A stretch of DNA of 6,580 nucleotides, from assembly GCA_021798095.1 (NCBI GenBank), contig JAJZYL010000069.1, forward strand, positions 1 through 6,580, in the 5' to 3' direction. This document shows, piece after piece, positions 1 through 5,265 of the stretch. The position numbers were made by a program, and so were the translations under genes. Each line of letters begins with the position of its first letter. Positions within the stretch are counted from its first letter, which is position 1. The notes under the pieces were generated by a model that had not been told where the DNA came from, ran no database searches, and saw only the letters and a list, made by a program, of their open reading frames with translations. The DNA comes from an archaeon (GTDB taxonomy: Archaea > Thermoproteota > Nitrososphaeria > Conexivisphaerales > UBA164).

Positions 1-490
1 GACGGCATATCATATGGGACCTCGTGTTAATTGTATACAGGGAAAAGACGTGGCTGATAAAAGTTGAAAGCGGAAAAAATTCCAAACCCACCTTTCAATC
101 ATAGACCTTGACAGGATTGTTGGGCTTCCTTACGGCTCCAGGGTGAATTTTGGCGTAGACTACCTATTTCTCAAGCCCACGCTTGAAGATATCATAATGA
201 AATACAGGAGGTTGATGCAGATAATTTACCCGAAGGATGCCGGCTACATTCTGGTAAAGCTCAACATAACCCCGGGAATGAAAGTGCTTGAAATGGGCAC
301 CGGAAGCGGAGCACTGACATCATATATAGCCAACAGCCTGAGGCCAGGCGGCGGGGTCATATCCTACGATATCAACGAGAAATTTGTTGAAATTGCAAGG
401 GAAAACATAAAAAAGGCTGAGCTTGCTGATGTTTCTGAAAAGCTGCGGAAAAAGATTGAAAAAATAGAGTCTATGCTTTCCCGCCTTTGA
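1..490 (+). pseudogene. trmI: Truncated, frameshifted tRNA (adenine-N1)-methyltransferase (TrmI) remnant
   Basis: TrmI enzymes methylate N1 of A57/A58 in the tRNA T-loop using S-adenosylmethionine. The N-terminal beta-domain is read in one frame at about 18-77 (DLVLIVYREKTWLIKVESGK) and continues in a second frame from about 77 (KFQTHLSIIDLDRIVGLPYG), so one base is missing from the A-run at 74-79. The second frame is then open to a TGA at 488-490. From the GTG at 143, the family motif QIIYPKDAGYIL is at residues 26-37, SAM motif I (VLEMGTGSGA) at 48-57, and the acidic ribose-binding residue D76 follows in ISYD. Homology fades near position 460. About 100 C-terminal residues, including the region holding the Asp-Leu-Pro catalytic loop, are missing. 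The true start is not certain and may lie left of the window. The 3' end overlaps the convergent integrase gene by 20 bases. The family call is firm; I infer that the gene is dead from the frameshift plus truncation. A complete copy probably exists elsewhere, since TrmI is widespread in archaea. Confidence -1.
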
Positions 491-1190
491 ACGAGGAGAC
501 AAGTTCCTTTAATTCCTTCAGTTCATCCTTCAGCCCCTCTATGACAGTGGACTGCTGGTAGCCGTACAGCGGTGCCCCGCAGTTGGAGCAGTAGAGCTGC
601 GATGGGTGGTTCGGGGCGTGGCACCTGGGGCATTCGATTGTCTGCGGCTTCGGGGGCTCAGCGGGCCTTCCGCCGTACACCTGCTTGATCTTGTCCCTCA
701 GGTCGTTTGCTGTCAAGTGCAGGTAAACCGAAGGCACCCTGGAGCCGAGTACCCAGCCATATTTCAGGCAGAGCTGGGATTCACTGAAGCCGAGCCTGGC
801 ATCCCTAGTTGCAGCTGAGTGCCTGAAGAGGTAAATCGTGACGTCCTTCTTTATGCCAGCTGATTTGGCAAGGTCATTAAGCTCGTTTAAGCGACCCTGG
901 TAGCTCCACCCGCTGTTGAATGTATTCCTGTTCAGCCACAGCGAGGCTTCGGGCTTATCCTTTTTCGGGTGCAGGTTCAGCCACTGGCTCAAAAGTGAAA
1001 CGCTCTTGATGATGTAAATTGTCCTCGAGCCAGTCTTGCCGTGCAGGTTTACAAAGGTGTCATTGCCGTCAAAGGTTATGTCCTTCATCCTCAGCCCCAG
1101 TATTTTAGAAGGCCTTGCCCCGATTTCGTTTTCAAGGGCAATGAAAGCCCTCACCATCGGGCTGTCCGATGCGTTCAGCATGGCATTCAC
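471..1190 (-). CDS. Integrase fragment: catalytic domain plus C-terminal zinc ribbon
   Basis: This is the longest open piece of the disrupted integrase, read here from GTG 1190; the frame is open back to the TAA at 1227. The active-site set of tyrosine recombinases is complete: R26 in GARPSKIL, K52 in the beta-hairpin GKTGSRTIYI, R123 and H124 in YLFRHSAAT, W146 in YGWVLGS at the His/Trp position, and the nucleophile Y156 in VPSVYLHL. The first His of the classical HxxRH box is Tyr (Y120). After the catalytic domain come a four-cysteine zinc ribbon (C187, C190, C201, C204) and a short charged helix (LKDELKELKELV, about 220-231), a C-terminal extension probably used for DNA or protein contacts. 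Without the core-binding domain it could not form the normal DNA clamp, so if made at all it is probably inactive or interfering. It may be annotated as an independent integrase gene; I regard it as part of the pseudogene. Confidence -1.
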   Translation of the reverse strand: MNAMLNASDSPMVRAFIALENEIGARPSKILGLRMKDITFDGNDTFVNLHGKTGSRTIYIIKSVSLLSQWLNLHPKKDKPEASLWLNRNTFNSGWSYQGRLNELNDLAKSAGIKKDVTIYLFRHSAATRDARLGFSESQLCLKYGWVLGSRVPSVYLHLTANDLRDKIKQVYGGRPAEPPKPQTIECPRCHAPNHPSQLYCSNCGAPLYGYQQSTVIEGLKDELKELKELVSSFKGGKA

Positions 1191-1253
1191 CTCATCTTCT
1201 GTTAACAGGTCCTCAGGGTTTCTCGTTTAGTTTTTCTTTATGGTTGTGGTTAT

Positions 1254-1547
1254 CTACCCCACCTCCTCCGGGTACCTGTGCCTCCTGACCCACTGCGGAT
1301 ACTCGCTTGGAGGAGCCCTGAGCCACTGGTAGAAGCGTTTTAGCACTATCAGCATGTCCTTCCTGGTGTTTGGTGTGTAATCTGCGGAATTTATCCACGC
1401 CACGAGCCTGTTGATGTCCTTCATGCCAGCTTCGGAAAAGCCCTTTTCCATGTGCCTCCTCGTGACGTAAAGGTGGGACAGGTATTTCTTCACCCTGTTG
1501 CTGCTCAGCCTCTGAGCTAGCAGCAGGTCGGCAAATTCAAGCAGCAA
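1254..1547 (-). CDS. Integrase fragment: N-terminal core-binding (SAM-like) domain
   Basis: This open piece of 97 residues lies between the frameshift near 1550 and the TAG at 1254. It is all-helical in character (LLLEFADLLLAQRLSSNRVK..., then YTPNTRKDMLIVLKRFYQWL), as expected for the four-helix core-binding domain that precedes the catalytic domain in tyrosine recombinases. The phrase TRKDMLIVLKRFYQWL is typical of the helix before the linker. The apparent TTG start at 1547 is probably an artefact of the frameshift: upstream sequence to 1624 in another frame supplies the missing first helices. Upstream, this frame hits a TGA at 1560-1562. It is a fragment of the same pseudogene rather than a separate gene. 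Confidence -1.
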   Translation of the reverse strand: MLLEFADLLLAQRLSSNRVKKYLSHLYVTRRHMEKGFSEAGMKDINRLVAWINSADYTPNTRKDMLIVLKRFYQWLRAPPSEYPQWVRRHRYPEEVG

Positions 1548-1680
1548 CAGTCCATGTTTTCAGCCTTGAGCTTGCCCACGTATCCTGCCAGCGTTCTCCT
1601 GCTGTGGTACATGTCGTCTTCCATGCTATTGATTCCCAGCGAAGAATTTAGGGCAGGAGCATTATACCTGCGGTAGGAGT

Positions 1681-1755
1681 GCTCCGGGCGGGATTTGAAC
1701 CCGCGATCAACGGCTCGAAAGGCCGCTATGCTTAACCGAGCTACACCACCGGAGC
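1681..1755 (-). tRNA. tRNA-Glu (anticodon UUC)
   Basis: Read on the minus strand, it folds into a full cloverleaf of 75 bases. The acceptor stem GCTCCGG/CCGGAGC is seven perfect pairs. The D arm is GTGT/GCAT with two G-U pairs. The anticodon stem GCGGC/GCCGT has loop CTTTCGA, so the anticodon is TTC (Glu). There is a five-base variable region and a T stem GCGGG/CCCGC with loop TTCAAAT. The discriminator base is A (complement of t1680) and no CCA is encoded. It has no intron. All stems are intact, so it should be functional, as expected when an integrated element rebuilds the 3' half of its target. The decayed integrase begins just beyond its 3' end, marking this tRNA as a probable integration target. 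No second copy of the 3' half was found in the window. Confidence -1.
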
Positions 1756-1811
1756 TAACAATGCACAGGCGCTCTAGCTTAGCGGATTCTGCATCATTCG
1801 TTGATGGTTAT

Positions 1812-1840
1812 GGGTGTATTTATAAATATTTTTTATATAT
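1812..1840 (-). promoter_or_regulatory. Probable TATA promoter of tRNA-Glu
   Basis: An AT-rich block contains tttataaat (1820-1828), and a second run, ttttatatat, lies at 1831-1840. Read on the minus strand these resemble archaeal TATA boxes. With the usual spacing of about 26 bases, transcription would begin near 1798, giving a leader of about 40 bases before the tRNA. The exact box is uncertain because the whole block is AT-rich. Confidence -1.
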
Positions 1841-1853
1841 GAACTGGAGGATT

Positions 1854-1901
1854 GGCGTATAACCGCATTAGCTAATTGGATTGAATTAGATGGTATACGC
1901 C
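1854..1901 (-). terminator. Nested inverted repeats over the 3' end of the small AAA-associated gene
   Basis: The outer arms ggcgtata (1854-1861) and tatacgcc (1894-1901) are perfect eight-base complements. Inside are ctaatt (1872-1877) and aattag (1884-1889) with a six-base loop. The ten-base palindrome attagctaat (1867-1876) overlaps the inner arm. The structure spans the stop codon of the minus-strand gene and could shape or protect the mRNA 3' end or act as a terminator hairpin. The following minus-strand sequence is A-rich rather than T-rich, so the terminator role is weak. It could instead be a protein-binding site between the gene and the tRNA promoter. Confidence -1.
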
Positions 1902-2339
1902 GTCATCAGAAACATTAAACATGCCTGAATACACGCCCCAGTCATTCATAAGGACTTCAAGATCATGCTTTCCACCAGGCCCTTCAAAATTCATTACACT
2001 CTGTTCAGAAAGCTTGGCCTTTAAACTTTCTATGTCAAATGGGCCTAGGGACGCGGCGGTTTTAAACGGTTCAATCAGGAAGAGGGATCCCCTGATGAGC
2101 TCCTTCCTTCTTTTAAGCGTGGACCTGATAAACTCCGTTCCCTTATCGGAAATTATTATGTCGCCATCCCCAATGGTGATGAACCCCAAGTCGTCAGCTG
2201 CGTAGACTATGGGCATAAAATCATCGAGGTCCACTTCGAGCCTTTTTTCAAGCTCAAAAAGATCGGTCTTACCGGCGAATTCGTTTTGTAAAATGAACAG
2301 TAGACCCAGCAGGTCGGCCACGCGGGTGCTAGAATGCAT
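1872..2339 (-). CDS. Stand-alone AAA-associated C-terminal domain protein (PF09821-like)
   Basis: A soluble protein of about 155 residues. The first half (VADLLGLLFILQNEFAGKTDLFELEKRLEVDLDDFMPIVYAADDLGFI split by the phrase GDGDIIISDKG) has the form of the domain found at the C terminus of some ABC-transporter ATPases of the nitrate/sulfonate type. It resembles a winged helix with a final Asp-Gly-Asp beta-turn and the TxxG-like end of the wing. The second half (RKELIRGSLFLIEPF... to the end) is the mixed helical part also seen in that family. Here no ATPase is fused or adjacent, so it would act as a free regulatory subunit or a DNA/protein-binding adaptor; its role is unknown. I chose ATG 2339. 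A TTG at 2348 adds three residues and is less likely. The gene is divergent from the beta-helix gene and ends 117 bases before the tRNA on the same strand. The family call is from pattern recall and is moderately sure. Confidence -1.
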   Translation of the reverse strand: MHSSTRVADLLGLLFILQNEFAGKTDLFELEKRLEVDLDDFMPIVYAADDLGFITIGDGDIIISDKGTEFIRSTLKRRKELIRGSLFLIEPFKTAASLGPFDIESLKAKLSEQSVMNFEGPGGKHDLEVLMNDWGVYSGMFNVSDDGVYHLIQSN

Positions 2340-2440
2340 AACAGCCAATTTTATATAGGCCTTGTCGGTTCCTTTTTAAAAACTTTTATGAAATGACAGC
2401 CAATCTCTTTGGTTTAAGGCGTTGATTTGCTGCTCATAAG

Positions 2441-2449
2441 TATAAATAA
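2441..2449 (+). promoter_or_regulatory. TATA box candidate for the beta-helix gene
   Basis: The sequence tataaataa closely fits the archaeal TATA consensus. Transcription would start near 2470-2475 and leave a 60-65 base leader that includes the 2478-2498 stem-loop. The competing box at 2502-2509 would remove this leader. Confidence -1.
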
Positions 2450-2477
2450 ATTAACCCTAAGGCCTATCGAGGCTCGA

Positions 2478-2498
2478 GTTTCCCAAAATGGGGGAAAC
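2478..2498 (+). promoter_or_regulatory. Stem-loop or palindromic operator in the beta-helix leader
   Basis: The arms gtttccc (2478-2484) and gggaaac (2492-2498) are perfect seven-base complements around a seven-base centre. In RNA it forms a hairpin upstream of the start codon; in DNA it is a dyad of a size typical for a dimeric regulator, lying between two possible TATA boxes. Which of these applies cannot be told from one sequence. Confidence -1.
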
Positions 2499-2534
2499 CC
2501 ATAATTTAAGGATGGGTACATAAAAGACTGGCTG

Positions 2535-4010
2535 ATGATACAACTATTTAAAAAATCGAATCAATCGATAGTGCTGATAGTGCTCCTAATAGCAGGCTTT
2601 TCCCTAATAGGTACTACGGTATCCACTTATGCTCAACAGCCTTCCCCCACCTTAATCTACGTCAGCACGACAGGCAGTAATACCACTGGGAACGGGAGCC
2701 CGAATAACCCATATGCCACAATTTCATATGCCGTAAGCGTGGCGCCTCCTTACTCTGTGATTAATGTGGAGCCTGGGATCTATCATGAAATGGTCATTAT
2801 AACTAAGCCATTGACGCTTGAGCCAACGCAGGGAAGACCAGTAATAGACGCTACGGGCCAGATGTTCGGAATATGGGTTAAAGGGATGGACTCAAATGGC
2901 ACTGTGGTGGATGGATTTGCGGTTCAGAACGCAGATAGCCATGGTATATACGTTCAGGACACCTTTAACGTGCTCATCCAGAACAATAATGTAGTCCACA
3001 ATGATGTCGCCCCATTCCCGTCAGCTGGTACAACGGGCCCGTTCAACAACTCCGTTGCGGCAACACAAGTAGGAATAGAGCTGGACGGTGTTTCCAACTC
3101 TACAGTGGCAGATAACCTGGTTACCCTAACCGCGAACGATGGCGGCATTGCCGTTCATTCCGAGAGCGTTCAGTTTACCGCCGGCGCACCGGGGGAGATA
3201 GTGGGTGAGTATAACGCCCCCGCCATAAATAACTTCATCATAGATAATACCATACTGGACAACCATGGTGGCTGCGGTGTAGTGATCAGTTCATTCAATC
3301 CCGGGGAGCCGGTCGCCTATAATTATGTGATAGGCAACACCATAACCAGCAACGCTGCAGGTGTAATAGTGGCCACCAATGGTCCTTTTGAATCAGTAAA
3401 TAACACATTGGTCGAAGATAATTACATACTTAACAATGAGGGGCCGAATGTCGTACTGAACCTTGGCGGCAGCCTGATAACAAATACAACTTTCAGGGCA
3501 AATATAATCTCCGGGAATGCTGCGCCTTCAACACTGCCGAACGCACAGCCCACCGGCATACTGCTGCAGGCGATCCCGATACAGCACCTTCCTCCAGCGC
3601 AAACCCAGGACAGCTCCATAACCGATAACACTATTGCCAACGAATACTATGGAGTACTGGCGGTCAACGTCAACAGCACTGCAGTTAGCGGGAATACAAT
3701 GGATAGCTCGGTTACCATCCGCCTGGCAGGCGTCACCCCATTGAAGACACGGCTGGAGAGCCTTGACGGAGTTGTTTCTGGACTCCAGTCCACACTGGGT
3801 ACCCTGCAGAGTACAATCAATCAGCTACAGTCATCACTGAGCACCATATCTTCGCAGGTGAACTCACTACAATCATCTTCTGCTTCACAGACGAGTGTCA
3901 ATGTGCTGTCAGGCGAAATTGCGACTGCAATGGACGTAGCCTATCTGGCAATCGTCATCGCCATAGTGCTTGGAGTCATAGCCATCGTCGTGGCCATGAG
4001 AAAAAGATAA
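2535..4010 (+). CDS. Secreted, membrane-anchored right-handed beta-helix protein with coiled-coil stalk
   Basis: A surface protein of 491 residues. A basic start (FKKSNQ) and hydrophobic core (11-30) form a signal peptide with likely cleavage after TYA (31-33). Residues 41-100 (IYVSTTGSNTTGNGSPNNPY, then YSVINVEPGIYHEMVIITKP) match a DUF1565-type opening of pectate-lyase-like folds. Residues 105-395 hold repeated short strands with N-x-I/V and G-I/V patterns (GIYVQDTFNVLIQNN, NNFIIDNTILDN, NYVIGNTITSN, NTLVEDNYILNN, SSITDNTIANE), the PbH1 repeats of a right-handed parallel beta-helix. Many N-x-S/T sites suggest N-glycosylation. Residues 403-450 are Leu/Ser/Gln heptads (LQSTLGTLQSTINQLQSSL) forming a stalk, followed by a transmembrane helix (about 467-487) and a MRKR stop-transfer tail. 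The layout is head, stalk, anchor, facing outside the cell. Sugar binding or cleavage is possible but no catalytic residues can be named. ATG 2535 has no clear Shine-Dalgarno site. Confidence -1.
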   Translation: MIQLFKKSNQSIVLIVLLIAGFSLIGTTVSTYAQQPSPTLIYVSTTGSNTTGNGSPNNPYATISYAVSVAPPYSVINVEPGIYHEMVIITKPLTLEPTQGRPVIDATGQMFGIWVKGMDSNGTVVDGFAVQNADSHGIYVQDTFNVLIQNNNVVHNDVAPFPSAGTTGPFNNSVAATQVGIELDGVSNSTVADNLVTLTANDGGIAVHSESVQFTAGAPGEIVGEYNAPAINNFIIDNTILDNHGGCGVVISSFNPGEPVAYNYVIGNTITSNAAGVIVATNGPFESVNNTLVEDNYILNNEGPNVVLNLGGSLITNTTFRANIISGNAAPSTLPNAQPTGILLQAIPIQHLPPAQTQDSSITDNTIANEYYGVLAVNVNSTAVSGNTMDSSVTIRLAGVTPLKTRLESLDGVVSGLQSTLGTLQSTINQLQSSLSTISSQVNSLQSSSASQTSVNVLSGEIATAMDVAYLAIVIAIVLGVIAIVVAMRKR

Positions 4011-4015
4011 GCAAG

Positions 4016-4062
4016 TATTAAATATCCTTTTTTGTTTTTTTATTTTTTATTTTTTTATGGAG
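4016..4062 (+). promoter_or_regulatory. Possible promoter and ribosome-binding site of the membrane-protein pair
   Basis: A TATA-like tattaaata at 4016-4024 would start transcription near 4048, inside the T-tract. A GGAG ribosome-binding site at 4059-4062 stands eight bases before the TTG at 4071. The GGAG decides for TTG 4071 over ATG 4104, which has no such site. The TATA assignment is weak because the region is AT-rich throughout. Confidence -1.
4028..4056 (+). terminator. T-rich archaeal terminator after the beta-helix gene
   Basis: Starting 18 bases after the stop codon there is a tract of almost unbroken T with single g and a interruptions (four runs of six or seven T). This is the form of intrinsic terminators in archaea, which need no hairpin. 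It separates the beta-helix transcript from the following membrane-protein pair. Confidence -1.
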
Positions 4063-4070
4063 TATTATAA

Positions 4071-4658
4071 TTGAATAGTTTTGGTAACAACTCAGCCGGA
4101 AACATGACGATAAGGGGCTCACTGGGAGTGGGCATACCCATGCTGGTCATCCCGGTGGTCCTTCTGGTTGCCGTGCTCCTATTCCACAGCTTTCTCTTTC
4201 TAGATTACCTGCATGTTGCAAGCGGGCTTACTTGGACTGGTATGGACCTCACACTCGGCCTCTTCTTCTCCAACGTCATGAGGGGGCTGAAAAACGAGCA
4301 AAGGGCCAGAGTTGCAATAAGGTTGACACCTGTTATGCTCTTCTTCATGCCTTCCATTAGCTCAGTTACCATAACGGCCGGAATATACCTGGCTGGGGCC
4401 GATGGTTATTTTCATCCGCTAAACGACGTGCTTGTTATCGCCATCATCATAGCAGCCACGCTCTTCATAATGGGAATAGGCATATTCCTGCCTAACGAAT
4501 TGAGGGTATACAGGGAGTTGCTCAAGGGGCCGAGGGGCGATATCAAGAAGGCCATCAGGCTGACCATGCTGAACCTCAGGCTCTCCCTGGTCATGGTTAT
4601 ACTGCAGATCCTGATAATCCTGATGATGGCACAGCTTGCCACTGGTGTATTCCTATGA
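4071..4658 (+). CDS. Polytopic membrane protein, CopD/DUF2269-like, first of a paralogous pair
   Basis: An integral membrane protein of 195 residues with unknown function. Hydrophobic segments lie at about 22-48, 52-70, 86-108, 118-140 and 170-193. The first carries FLDYLHVASG, with H39 and H48 in or near the membrane, followed by a Trp-Thr-Gly (WTG, 55-57) at the start of the second. Loop and helix motifs RLTPVMLFFMPSIS (84-97) and LPNELRVYREL (140-150) recur in the downstream protein. The buried His followed by W-x-G recalls CopD and DUF2269 membrane proteins, where His may bind metal or haem, but the resemblance is slight and I do not assign a transport function. Start: TTG 4071 has GGAG eight bases before it; ATG 4104 would shorten the protein by 11 residues without losing a helix. 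The gene overlaps the next by four bases, so the two are surely co-translated and probably form a heteromeric complex. Confidence -1.
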   Translation: MNSFGNNSAGNMTIRGSLGVGIPMLVIPVVLLVAVLLFHSFLFLDYLHVASGLTWTGMDLTLGLFFSNVMRGLKNEQRARVAIRLTPVMLFFMPSISSVTITAGIYLAGADGYFHPLNDVLVIAIIIAATLFIMGIGIFLPNELRVYRELLKGPRGDIKKAIRLTMLNLRLSLVMVILQILIILMMAQLATGVFL

Positions 4659-5209
4659 GCGAAGAGATGAACTCACTTTTCAGGGCCGGAACTGTTTCTG
4701 TCGTATTCCAGGCCCTGGCTATCGTAGCCGTCCTCCTTTATAATCACTTGGTCTTCATGGACTACCTTCATGTCCTCAGCGCCGCCATGTGGGTTGGCGG
4801 CAACGTATTTATGGGGATAATATTTTACCGGCTGATCAGGACCTTGCCTCAGGGGGATCAGGTCGATATAAGCAGGAGGCTGCTGCCTCTGACGCTTTTC
4901 TTCCTCCCCTCGATTTCGGTCACCACCATCATCACGGGGGTGGACCTGCTGAGCCGCCTGGCGGCCTTTGTACCTCTGGGCATAAGGCTGGCCGTCTACA
5001 GTCTGGCGGGGGTCCTCTTGATCATCAGCTTGTTAGGCTTGCTGCCGAACTCCCTGTACATTTACCGCGGGTTCAATAAGAGCACCTATGATGCCGGATT
5101 CATAATGAGGAAATCGCTGTCTAACTTTCGCCTCTGCCTTATTCAATCCATCATTCAGGTAATGATGATAGGGGTAATGGCGTACATAGTAGTGGTCCTC
5201 ATCCCCTAG
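4655..5209 (+). CDS. Polytopic membrane protein, CopD/DUF2269-like, second of a paralogous pair
   Basis: A 184-residue membrane protein homologous over its whole length to the upstream product. Aligned blocks are FMDYLHVLSAAMWVGG (34-49) against FLDYLHVASGLTWTGM, RRLLPLTLFFLPSIS (74-88) against IRLTPVMLFFMPSIS, LLPNSLYIYR (129-138) against FLPNELRVYR, and SNFRLCLIQSIIQ (156-168) against LNLRLSLVMVILQ. Predicted helices are at about 14-40, 43-62, 78-100, 108-130 and 158-182. H31 and H39 flank the DYLHV motif, and W46 with G48-G49 makes this copy closer to the CopD-like W-x-G-G form than its partner. Its ATG overlaps the TGA of the upstream gene (ATGA), with no separate ribosome-binding site, so translation is coupled. 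The pair most likely arose by tandem duplication and then diverged; the product is probably one half of a two-subunit membrane complex of unknown role. Confidence -1.
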   Translation: MSEEMNSLFRAGTVSVVFQALAIVAVLLYNHLVFMDYLHVLSAAMWVGGNVFMGIIFYRLIRTLPQGDQVDISRRLLPLTLFFLPSISVTTIITGVDLLSRLAAFVPLGIRLAVYSLAGVLLIISLLGLLPNSLYIYRGFNKSTYDAGFIMRKSLSNFRLCLIQSIIQVMMIGVMAYIVVVLIP

Positions 5210-5239
5210 TCCAGCATATACCCATCTTCGTCCTATGTA

Positions 5240-5253
5240 CAGCGGGATCGCTG
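5240..5253. terminator. Small hairpin between the convergent genes
   Basis: The arms cagcg (5240-5244) and cgctg (5249-5253) form a perfect five-pair stem with a four-base loop in the 56-base gap between the convergent membrane-protein and MFS genes. No T-run follows on either strand, so a terminator role is only a weak suggestion. Confidence -1.
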
Positions 5254-5265
5254 GGGGGTAGGTAG

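Larger units (their letters stand above)
471..1624 (-). pseudogene. Tyrosine recombinase (archaeal integrase), disrupted by one frameshift and two stops
   Basis: This is a site-specific recombinase that would integrate and excise a mobile element at the adjacent tRNA gene. The pieces read in order as one protein of about 384 residues: an N-terminal segment from ATG 1624 (MEDDMYHSRRTLAGYVGKL...), a helical SAM-like core-binding domain (1547-1257), and a catalytic domain with zinc ribbon (1226-474). Three lesions break it. A one-base loss near 1550 separates ...KAENMD from LLLEFADLL. A TAG at 1254-1256 follows ...RYPEEVG. A TAA at 1227-1229 precedes TRNPEDLLTEDEV. The last two stops are in the same frame, eight codons apart, and would be single-base changes from likely ancestral codons (for example TGG and GAA). 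The gene starts 56 bases beyond the 3' end of tRNA-Glu on the same strand, the usual position of a tRNA-targeting integrase. Unless the stops are read through, no full-length protein can be made. Sequencing error could explain one lesion but hardly three. Confidence -1.
2349..2534. promoter_or_regulatory. Divergent promoter region between the small gene and the beta-helix gene
   Basis: No gene is visible in these 186 bases. Leftward, an AT-rich TATA-like stretch (about 2373-2386, tttttaaaaactttta) sits at suitable distance for a start of transcription near 2350 and an almost leaderless message from ATG 2339. A second TATA-like run at 2350-2357 is too close to the start codon. Rightward, tataaataa (2441-2449) is an excellent TATA box, and a weaker taatttaa (2502-2509) would give an almost leaderless message at ATG 2535. 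A stem-loop at 2478-2498 lies between the two rightward candidates. Confidence -1.

Noticed and set aside
606..1230. Plus-strand open frames opposite the integrase catalytic region
   Set aside because: They are mirror frames of the integrase; their translations show no domain pattern, while the minus strand shows clear recombinase motifs.
1213..1398. Minus-strand open frame overlapping the integrase linker
   Set aside because: It reads the integrase core-binding region out of frame, with no recognisable protein features.
1..1680. Second copy of the tRNA-Glu 3' half as an attachment repeat
   Set aside because: Looked for the acceptor and T-arm sequence throughout the window by eye and saw no copy; if it exists it is outside.
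1771..1786. Short dyad (cgct...agcg) between the tRNA and its promoter
   Set aside because: The stem is only four pairs and does not resemble a second tRNA or known leader element.
4789..5079. Plus-strand open frame inside the second membrane-protein gene with a run of His residues
   Set aside because: The His run is the out-of-frame reading of repeated caccatcat-type codons; the real frame encodes a membrane protein homologous to its neighbour.
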